In this document: in pieces, positions 55,211-64,000 of the stretch
How positions within the stretch are numbered: position 1 is the stretch's first letter
Layout: each line of letters opens with the position of its first letter
NCBI GenBank assembly: GCA_040437565.1
Contig: JBDOQK010000013.1
Location: 310,001 to 374,000, forward strand
DNA from: Albugo candida
Taxonomy: Eukaryota; Oomycota; Peronosporomycetes; Albuginales
Direction of reading: 5' to 3'
DNA: 64,000 nucleotides
The notes under the pieces: model-generated
Databases searched by the model: none
The model's input: only the letters and a program-made list of their open reading frames with translations
Told to the model about the DNA's origin: nothing
Made by a program: the position numbers and the translations under genes

Positions 55211-57761
55211 TCTCTGCTGGTATGCCCAGGCGCACAGTGAAACGTTATAGATTCGTCGAAGAGGTTCTAGTTCAAAGTTGATATTATCATCGAATGAAGC
55301 TTTGTCTGGCCGGATGGAATGCCGAGATACTAGATCGAGTTTTTCGGGTCCAGTATGTTTTGCTTGAGAATACTGAGACACGAGAACGTCTACTTTAACG
55401 AGAGCAAGGGCGATTTTCTTGAATCAAGCTTGGCACCAAATCCATCACAACTGTATTAGACGACAGCGTCAGCCTTCATTTGGCGTCTCTAAAAGCGATA
55501 TCGAATCGTTTGTCAAGGATTCCTTAGTTGTAACAGCGGTGTCATTAATCCAAATTTTCATGTTACCAAGGCTCGATAGTCAGCAGAAAGTGACTGCAGA
55601 AGCGGATCGCCTATCATCCAGTCCACGTTTTGGCGTAATGAATGCTTCAAACAATCATTGTATATCATCTTCGCTTAGTGTCGGTGTCTACAACACAGAT
55701 CAGTCAATTAAACGTTTTAAAAGCTCATTTTTTCCAACCTTCCGCAGTATCGAGTACTTTAATAATGTCTGAGCTAAACGTCGGTTTAGGTACACCGATG
55801 TTTAGCCATCGAACGCTTTGATGGAAGTCTCTACTTTCTGCACTTATTTCAACAACCATGCAATGTATGATACAACAAAGACGTAAAGTGAAAATTCCTT
55901 GATGGAATTAGGAAAGGTTTGGTCTATTTTTTCGGATGCACATCGAATATAGTTGAGGCGATATCAGTGTATCTTTTGAAGGAAGACAATGACACCATAC
56001 TTGATTGGATTGAATATATATCTTACAGAAAAATTAGGTTGATATTGTCACCAAACTGCTTGGATAGATCTTCAATATTGCATACGGCCGGTTAGCTGCA
56101 TCGTAAGTTGCAACGTACATCAAATATGGTATCGAGCAATAATAGTAAATGTGACAATATACAATATCATCGCCTAACATGAGGCCATTCAACATGCAAA
56201 ACAGCATCTCTCATCTTGTGACTCGTCAATAACCATTTTTTATTATCTTCACGATCCCGGTCCGACTTGCTAGTAGACTAACGAATTAATATGTAAAAAT
56301 ACAGCCAACGGCGGAGAATTTCCGGGTCGTTTTACTATCCCAAACATTGTTGAAGCAGCATAGATCTGGAACCATTGTCATCTCAGACCCCAGTCATATG
56401 AGATTAGCGATTCTACGACGATAAGCACACTTTTGGAAATTTTGTGATTTGATTGTTCCATTCCATACAAGTCGAGAAAATGTTTATTTTGTTGGAGGTC
56501 GATGGCGAGAACCATTAAGTTCACAATTGGAATGGCAATATCTTTCTGAGCACATAATCAAAATGTTTTTTTTTACTTATGTGCGCGTCTCAAAATACGC
56601 TGCGTTCTTCAAAATTCCAGCATCCATCCTTCCACCAAGCTAAACCTCCATTCACACTACAGACAGAATATGAAAGCGCCAGTTATCCGTGATATGGTGA
56701 ATCTCCAAAGCTTCGATTACGTATCGGTAGGTCAGAGTAGGAAGAAGATCAAAGCAGTATGACTTGTCACATCGAACGAATTAAACCATACAAATACCGT
56801 ATGCAGACTCTATATGAGTTTAGACAGCATTTATCACAACATTGGACCAGATGAAATGTGTCGGACTAGCAAGATCGATTGCTTATGAAAGCACGTGCAG
56901 TGTCATGAGCGCCATAGTATAGAGATTGGACTGTTCCGTCATGCTTTTATCACGCAAGTCTTGTCCTTTCTCTCGTCACTATAAATAACAAGATGACATC
57001 ACATGGCATGATAATAGAAATACTTAATCTGATTTGCAAGTCTACCTCGTTGATGTTTGGATCTCGGTAGAGGTCAAGACTACGGGGAAGATTCAAGACT
57101 AAGGACTGTAGTATTTCTGCGAACGCCACAGAAGAATGTTGATCGCGATATTAAAGTGCTCATTGGAATTTTGCATGTCAGAACACAATCGAAGAAAGGA
57201 TCAGCACCACGACTTATTGCCTGAAAAATGAGACCGTATGCTTGTAGTTAATATTTTTTTTTTGAAGTCATCCCTTGTGAAAACTCAGGCACTTATCAGG
57301 AACTTTAGCCAACATGGTGGCATTTTGAAGTCTCCACATCAGGAAATTACGCTGAAAGTGATGGTGGAATCTCCAAGCTAAAGTCTTTTCTCTGCCGCAT
57401 AATGCACGAAACATCTGTGAGCACGCTGATCAATCANNNNNNNNNNNNNNNNNNNNNNNNNNNNNNNNNNNNNNNNNNNNNNNNNNNNNNNNNNNNNNNN
57501 NNNNNNNNNNNNNNNNNNNNNNNNNNNNNNNNNNNNGAATCTCCAAGCTAAAGTCTTTTCTCTGCCGCATAATGCACGAAACATCTGTGAGCACGCTGAT
57601 CAATCAACATATGCAAATGGTTTCTGTGCCACAATCGACTTTGGTCGGATTCGAAATCACACTGAATTCCATATGACATATGTTTTGCGATCGAATAGTA
57701 TGGATTGATATTTTAACGTCATTAGAAATCAGAATCAAGTTCAAGTCTAGTGGCCGAGAGG
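55211..57761. other. Gene-poor stretch of about 2.5 kb
   Basis: No gene recognised. A frame at about 55390-55772 is open for about 125 codons but lacks a good start and any domain. A 100-N gap at 57437-57536 lies inside. No tRNA, tandem array or terminal inverted repeat was noticed. Confidence 0.5.
57367..57606. repeat. Direct repeat of 70 bp around a 100-N gap (assembly artefact)
   Basis: 57367-57436 and 57537-57606 appear identical on either side of the gap at 57437-57536. It lies in non-coding sequence. Confidence 0.9.
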
Positions 57762-58683
<922 letters not shown>

Positions 58684-58904
58684 GACTGAAGGAAGTTGCT
58701 GCAAATTCTTATGCCTTCTACAGATAGAGTGTTCTCAATTTTTATTTTCAACTGATTGACTTGATCACCGTATACCTACAGGATGAACAAAAGTGCTTCT
58801 TTTTCGCCTCTTTGGATTGTTTTAAAGGTTCCTTTGCAATCTAACTTGGATCTAGTTACACTATATTAGGTTCTAGCTACATGATCTTGAGTGGTACACC
58901 TCAG

Positions 58905-60238
58905 TCATTGATCTGTTGCACTTGGGCCGAGCTGGAGTAAAGCGCGCAAATTTTCTTTCGGTTGATTGAAAAAGACATAATCTTTGAAAGCACTGCGATG
59001 AAAGGAATCGAAAACTTTCTGCTTTGTTATCTCGCCTTCCATTAGCAGCTGGTCGACCGTACTCATTGCATCCTCGACCATGGAAAGCTATCAGAACGAT
59101 ATGATGTGAGTAGTAAGTCGATCCTCGTGCTAAATCCACTCTGACCTGCGCGGTTGTCTCTTGAAATCTCTCAAGAGCTTCTTCTTGTTGGTGTAAATGC
59201 TTTTTTTCCATCAGCTGGTCGCATCCCTGAACGCTAGTACAGTTCGTCTGCTGACTATCTTGATCAACGATACAACCGTCTTTGATACCCAAAGACGCCA
59301 AAATTTGAGCGGCATGAAGCGAGGAATCATGTTGTGCCATCATAACCATTTCCTGTATATTCATCCAAGATTCACACTCATTTTCCAGCCTATTGGACGT
59401 GAAAAGTAGAGTTGTGAACGAGTGTTGGCAGGCACGCAGCTTGCCTATTCAGAGCTTTTGCATAGTTTTCTGCAAGGTTTTCCAAGCATTGATTTTTCGG
59501 ATTGGTCTTTTTTATCTTTTAACGTGTTTTATCAATTTTTAGTTTCGCAATGGTTGTAGGAAACGCACATTCAATGTCATGGAGGGTGGATGGGTGATAA
59601 GGAAATCCTGGAATCCATCCTTTACAGCTTCTAAAGCTTTCTCCGCTGCGCAAGAATGTCCTTAGATGCAGAAAGACGATAAAAGCAATGCGTACTAAGT
59701 TCGATAATATCTTGTCGAGAGCTGTATCGAGAAAACTCCTTTTCGATTTTCTTGAGCTCAATCTTAACTTGATCCTGCAGCAAAAGATACAAATCCAAGT
59801 GCGGGGCTGCAGCCAAAGTAGCTTTGATCGCATTTGATCGTCCTTGATCGGCTTCTTTCTTTTTCTTTTTCTTAGAAGTTTGCAGTCGTCTCAATTTCCG
59901 TTTCTCGACCATTTGATGTTGCGCCAGAAGCGCAGAAGTTGCTTTTGTTGCATCAATCGATCGCTTTCTTCGCCTTTTGACTTTAAAAGTGAAAGGTGCC
60001 TTTAGTGCATCATAATGCTTGAGTTTCTTGTCAGTTGGTGCATTTTCGTCGACAATGTCTTGTCGTTTCACTACCATCTCCTTTGCATTTTCTTCATCAA
60101 AAAATACAAAGCCCCGACGAAGCACACGATGCGCTCTAAATGCGCTGTTTATTAGTAAGCGCGCATGAAGCATATTTACACGTACCTGAATGAGGTAAGA
60201 GGAGTTTCTCGACGGATAACTAGCGAGGAATATGACAT
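58905..60238 (-). CDS. Unrecognised basic/coiled-coil protein, 6 exons including a GC-AG intron
   Basis: Exons are 60238-60186, 60135-59696, 59645-59569, 59515-59445, 59389-59146 and 59087-58905, giving 355 aa; all phases agree. Taken apart, the pieces look like two genes, but an intron at 59568-59516 joins them in frame. The first 170 residues are basic (FRAHRVLRRGF, FKVKRRRKRS, and a run of six lysines); the rest is helical with heptads (LLLQDQVKIELKKIEKEF, ENLAENYAKALNRLENECESW, QEEALERFQETTAQLSMVEDAM). Intron 4 has a GCAAGC donor. Intron 1 has a TTACTAAT branch site. I do not recognise the family; a nuclear or kinetochore role would fit the composition, but this is a guess. Confidence 0.68.
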
Positions 60239-60328
60239 ATTTCTACGAGAGTGAAACTTGTTGAAAGAGTCTATTGTATAAATTGATACTGTGCTCACTG
60301 AAACATTATTATGTGGCTATTTAACATT

Positions 60329-61204
60329 CTAGACATTATAAGCATACAAGAGCGATGAGTTATTCGAACTGGTCGGCGACTGGCTTAGCCATCCTTTCAG
60401 AAGCAGCAATGCAGTCGAGTCTCCGTTTGATCCCCCTCGTTGCTGAGAAGTCCCACCGATATGCCGAGCTCGAGATCCGCCCAAATCGGTTGGTGACGAC
60501 AACAAAATAGTGCCAGCGGAAGCCGCAAGACTACTATCCAGCTGACTATGCGTTAGCATAGTCAGCTGATTTGATCGACTGCTGGCTCTTTTAACGTCAG
60601 AGGAGTTCATACGATTTTGCCGCGAGCTGAACATTCGAGGAGCGTTGGCTGTTGGTTCTTGATGGAAAGCCATGGTTACATGCGGATTGAAGTCGTAATC
60701 TTCCTGCTCGAATACACTGTCATGAGGCTGGTAGGATCGTAAACGAGCCCTGTACTTGGGACGTTCATCTTGATGGAACAGTACGAGCGCGGGTTTGTCG
60801 ACATGAGATCCAGTTGTATGTACAATGTCATCCTTACCAGACTTTACTCTGTAAGAAGCCGACGTGCGATGGCTCGAGTGCCTCTGTGCTTCTGTTGTCG
60901 GGTTAAAACGTCTCCGAGATGAAGTGCACGTCCTAGCTCGTGAACGTTTTTTTGCTTCCGTTCGATCAGTTCGTATCGTGCTCGAGCACGTCGTACTACG
61001 ATCCCTCGTTTGTTCGCTACTTCGCATCGAGTTGAGTACGATCGATCGAGACACTGATTTTTTTGATTCGAGATAAAATATATACTCCAATGCGTTTGTT
61101 GGTCGCGTTTCACATGCGCATTTTGTACCTCGATGACGACAGGTTTTGCACCGACGAAGCCATGCTAATGTGAAAAGATAACGCAGAGAAATGCAGATCT
61201 GCAT
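60329..61204 (-). CDS. Unrecognised Ser/Arg-rich protein
   Basis: A single exon of 291 aa with a real ATG at 61204. The first 20 residues (MQICISLRYLFTLAWLRRC) are moderately hydrophobic and could be a signal anchor, followed by a cysteine cluster CKTCRHRGTKCAC. Residues 50-120 are very rich in Ser, Arg and Thr. The rest is low-complexity with a conserved-looking centre (LVLFHQDERPKYRARLRSYQ). No domain is recognised. The length of the open frame in otherwise stop-rich sequence and the lack of a competing gene support a real gene. It sits back to back with the kinase gene that follows. Confidence 0.5.
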   Translation of the reverse strand: MQICISLRYLFTLAWLRRCKTCRHRGTKCACETRPTNALEYIFYLESKKSVSRSIVLNSMRSSEQTRDRSTTCSSTIRTDRTEAKKRSRARTCTSSRRRFNPTTEAQRHSSHRTSASYRVKSGKDDIVHTTGSHVDKPALVLFHQDERPKYRARLRSYQPHDSVFEQEDYDFNPHVTMAFHQEPTANAPRMFSSRQNRMNSSDVKRASSRSNQLTMLTHSQLDSSLAASAGTILLSSPTDLGGSRARHIGGTSQQRGGSNGDSTALLLLKGWLSQSPTSSNNSSLLYAYNV

Positions 61205-61775
61205 GCCGTTCTATTGATATGACGAAGAATTTGGTAGTGGGCACGAAAAAATCAACTCCCTGTAACAGTCAGATCATCTGATAGTATACCCTCCTGCCAT
61301 AGAGCACTGGCGAAACTTTACCTCTTGCCTGCCTTTGTGCATAGAATGAAAGGAGACGCTGTAACCAGTTGTGTAGAGGTCGATCGGAAGAACACAACAG
61401 CAAACATCGTAATTCCTTACAATATTTCGATATAATTTATCCACCAAAGACGGATGGTGAAGTCGGCTGTTTAAAGGGTACATTTGATTTTCTCATAGTA
61501 TGTGTGGACTCGATTCTTAATCCAGACGTTTCTGGGTCAACAAACCTAATTCACGAAATGGGTACCATACCATACCACCATAAGGATCTCAGAACCGTAA
61601 AAACGCAGTATCCGATCAGCTATCGTAATTCGAAAGAAAAGCTATCCCGGTCGAGTCTCACTTCTATCTCTCCATAATTAGAATCATCTTTCCAACCGCC
61701 ATGATGCCGGAAAACGAATACAAATATTCCAAATGGGGCTTTATTTATTGAGAACGACCTTCTCGTCATCCACAG
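61205..61775. promoter_or_regulatory. Shared upstream region of the Ser/Arg-rich gene and the TKL kinase gene
   Basis: About 570 nt between divergent genes. An overlapping frame at 61733 in another phase could hold an upstream kinase exon, but I found no convincing splice join. No motif is claimed. Confidence 0.4.
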
Positions 61776-63896
61776 ATGAATATTTTGCACCCATATTACC
61801 ACATGATTTACTTTTATTTCGCGTGCTCAGGAACTGTACCCAAATACGTGGGTCAGCGGACGTCGCCGATTCGGTTCGAAAGTTTTTCGCACAATATAAC
61901 TATATCCAAACGGCTCGAAATAATACATGAAGAGGGAGCTCGAGTCGAAAAAATCGACTTGGATACAGCTTTGCCGGATGACATACAAAAATCACTCCGT
62001 GAAAGTCGGGTGAAATGGCGAGCTCTTGACGGCTTGGTGCAACTACGCATACTATGGAATTTTGGTTATGTATTTGATGAGAATGGTAGTCTCACGACAG
62101 TATATACTCGATGCGCTGCAAATGGATCAGGAATCGAAATGGATAAAGTAGTTCTCGATTTGCAAGCACAGCAATGGATAGGATGTACAGGAGCTCATGT
62201 CGAGTGTGGTGTCGAGTATATGTCTAGCAATTGCGATCATCACACAATAAAGAATGCCGTACAATGCGGAATCGATTCGACAGACGGGTCACAGACAGCC
62301 TCCGGCGATGTAACACTCTTCGCTCTGGAAGCTCCAAATCGGGACATTCCGCTACCGATTGTACATCACATTTCAATGCAACTTGTATCCATTCATATGT
62401 CTTCTGTACCAGACATTGCATCTGGGTGCTCACATTATCGATTCGCCATTCCGTGTAAAGTGCTCTCGCTCGTTGAGAAGGAGAGAGAAATTGACAAAAA
62501 TTGGTGCCGTCCTAGTTTCAAAAATGATTCCGCAGCACGCCTCTATATCGCCAGTAAGCAAGGAGTAATTCTTCCAGCCGCGAATGCGAAGCAGTACTCG
62601 GTCACGGTGTGGATTCTGATCGCACTACTGGCCCTCATTTCGCTGCTACTTTGTATTCTGAATTGGCAGCGTTTCATTTATATGACATACGTGCGCGAGC
62701 ATTCGAGAGAAACTATCATTCGATGCAATTCGGCGATGGAATCAGCTTTTGCTCGTATCTCGTGGTGGAGAAGACTATCACGAAACCCGTTGGAGTCAAA
62801 GGAAAAAGAAGATCTTCGCCATTTTCAAAAGCATGTCGAATTGAAATCAAATAACCATCTTTCTAACACGTGCTCTTTTCAAAACGTCGGCCCTTCTAGT
62901 GATCTAAGGCCGAATTCAATCGCTTACCGCGATGTGATAACGACATCATCGATTATGCTTTCTTTTGCAGCGGACCCTCTTATCCAACATAAACGTATCC
63001 CTTTTGTAGACATTTCGTTCTTCAATATCATTTGCCAGGGTGCTTCGGGTGAGATATACCAGGGCTGGCTCTATCCAAATGGTATGAATGCGGAAGCTGT
63101 TGCATTAAAAAGACTGATCGCTGCGAAACGCGGGGATCCGCGAGAGATTGAACGATTCGCTTTGGAAATTCAGTTGACAGCATCTTTGAGCCACCCAAAT
63201 ATAGTGAGATATCTTGGCGTTGCATGGAATACGTTCCAACAGCTTGTGATGGTATTGGAATTGAAAAAGGGAGGAGATTTACTTCAAATACTGCAGAAAA
63301 GCGGTGAAGACCTCACTTGGAGTAAGGAGAAGCTGCAAATAGGCATCGGGATTATCCGTGCGATTTTGTATTTGCATTCCCTTGATCGACCAGTGATTCA
63401 TCGTGATATCAAGTCGAAGAATATTCTGATGGATGCAGCTACTCTCGAGCCAGTATTATGTGATTTTGGCCTGAGCTGTAGTATCGACATGTTAGATTTT
63501 CTATCTACCGATCCAGCAGGCACGATTCTTTGGACAGCACCAGAAATCATCAAAGCTCAAGAGTACTCAAGAATGGCCGACATATATTCTTTCGGTATTG
63601 TACTAACCGAGCTTGATACATGTCGTATACCTTTTCACGAAACAAGTTGCCAACAAGGAAGCAGAGGTTGCCAGGGACAATTGCAGGCGATTCGTATCGC
63701 TCATTTAGTTGTCGAAGATCACATCAAGCCAAAGATGAGTGAGGGCTGTCCGGAATTCGTAAAGATTCTTGTGGAACAATGTCTCCACCATGACCCGGAA
63801 TTGCGTCCGACAGCAAAGGTTATCCTCGATACATTGCTTCAAGTTGATCAAAATCTCAAGACGGTGACGCACATAAACTGCAGTAAGAATAGATAA
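61776..63896 (+). CDS. Receptor-like protein kinase (TKL type) with one membrane span
   Basis: A single exon of 706 aa. Residues 1-275 form an ectodomain with several cysteines (for example CTGAHVECGVEY, NCDHHTIKNAVQC); a hydrophobic stretch at the N-terminus (MIYFYFACSG) could be a weak signal peptide. A clear membrane helix lies at about 279-302 (VTVWILIALLALISLLLCILNW). The kinase domain begins at about 415: glycine loop CQGASGEIYQG, Lys in VALKRL, HPNIVRYLG, catalytic HRDIKSKN, DFGLS, TILWTAPE and DIYSFGIVL. All catalytic residues are present. The wording is tyrosine-kinase-like, a group expanded in oomycetes. The gene probably senses an external signal; the ligand is unknown. The true start may be in an upstream exon. 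Confidence 0.87.
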   Translation: MNILHPYYHMIYFYFACSGTVPKYVGQRTSPIRFESFSHNITISKRLEIIHEEGARVEKIDLDTALPDDIQKSLRESRVKWRALDGLVQLRILWNFGYVFDENGSLTTVYTRCAANGSGIEMDKVVLDLQAQQWIGCTGAHVECGVEYMSSNCDHHTIKNAVQCGIDSTDGSQTASGDVTLFALEAPNRDIPLPIVHHISMQLVSIHMSSVPDIASGCSHYRFAIPCKVLSLVEKEREIDKNWCRPSFKNDSAARLYIASKQGVILPAANAKQYSVTVWILIALLALISLLLCILNWQRFIYMTYVREHSRETIIRCNSAMESAFARISWWRRLSRNPLESKEKEDLRHFQKHVELKSNNHLSNTCSFQNVGPSSDLRPNSIAYRDVITTSSIMLSFAADPLIQHKRIPFVDISFFNIICQGASGEIYQGWLYPNGMNAEAVALKRLIAAKRGDPREIERFALEIQLTASLSHPNIVRYLGVAWNTFQQLVMVLELKKGGDLLQILQKSGEDLTWSKEKLQIGIGIIRAILYLHSLDRPVIHRDIKSKNILMDAATLEPVLCDFGLSCSIDMLDFLSTDPAGTILWTAPEIIKAQEYSRMADIYSFGIVLTELDTCRIPFHETSCQQGSRGCQGQLQAIRIAHLVVEDHIKPKMSEGCPEFVKILVEQCLHHDPELRPTAKVILDTLLQVDQNLKTVTHINCSKNR

Positions 63897-64000
63897 AAGG
63901 ACGTATAAATATGCGAATGCAAGCCGTTTTTTTTTGAGTAACTGCGTATACACTGACATGCGATCGTTTTTGTGCTTTCCATTCTATTATTCTACCTCAG

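Noticed and set aside
55390-55772. A gene or extra exon of the 54.6-kb secreted candidate
   Set aside because: The frame is open but has no good ATG and I found no convincing splice join to the upstream exons.

Overview
The window looks like nuclear DNA of an oomycete (a stramenopile), probably a compact, obligately parasitic lineage such as Albugo; the genus is an inference. The signs are dense genes on both strands with 40-120 nt between many of them, very short spliceosomal introns (almost all 46-75 nt, with TACTAAT-like branch sites), a flagellar protein (TTC29-like), GH81 beta-1,3-glucanases, a receptor-like TKL kinase, and EGF-rich and LRR/EF-hand proteins typical of stramenopiles. I rebuilt exon structures by hand from splice sites, reading-frame phase and family alignment. 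Nearly all rebuilt genes close in frame, and several match the length usual for their family (VPS26C 297 aa, GSK3 404 aa, Rab2 210 aa).

Layout. 1-3000: a truncated phosphopantothenate-cysteine ligase, a transposon-like cysteine-rich fragment, and a decayed duplicate of the 5' end of the neighbouring kinase gene. 3-17 kb: GSK3-like kinase, a 1419-aa LRR/EF-hand protein, mitochondrial inner-membrane protease 2, farnesyl diphosphate synthase, VPS26C, TTC29-like protein, and a WDR33/Pfs2-like factor carrying three zinc knuckles. 17-27 kb: two GH81 glucanase genes pointing away from each other, with a secreted EGF-repeat protein and a coiled-coil protein between them. 27-38 kb: CCT7, malic enzyme, a PH-domain protein, a WIPI3/WDR45B-type PROPPIN and an MFS transporter. 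38-40.8 kb: gene-poor. 40.8-54 kb: heat-shock factor, a CASTOR/POLLUX-type channel, DNAJC7-like co-chaperone, JmjC protein, a small SWIB protein and an unrecognised 1.2-1.3 k-residue protein with two internal duplications. 54-57.7 kb: gene-poor, with one weak secreted-protein candidate. 57.7-64 kb: Rab2, two unrecognised proteins and a receptor-like TKL kinase.

Most genes are conserved housekeeping functions: CoA and isoprenoid synthesis, chaperonin and HSP70 co-chaperone, endosomal recycling, autophagy, 3'-end processing and Rab traffic. The lineage-flavoured material is the GH81 pair, the EGF protein, the LRR/EF-hand protein, the TKL kinase, and the duplicated-module protein at 50.2-54.1 kb, which is the best candidate here for something undescribed.

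Assembly caution: there are nine runs of exactly 100 N. Six are flanked by perfect direct repeats (66 to about 621 bp) where neighbouring contigs overlap but were not merged. These falsely duplicate exon sequence in five genes.
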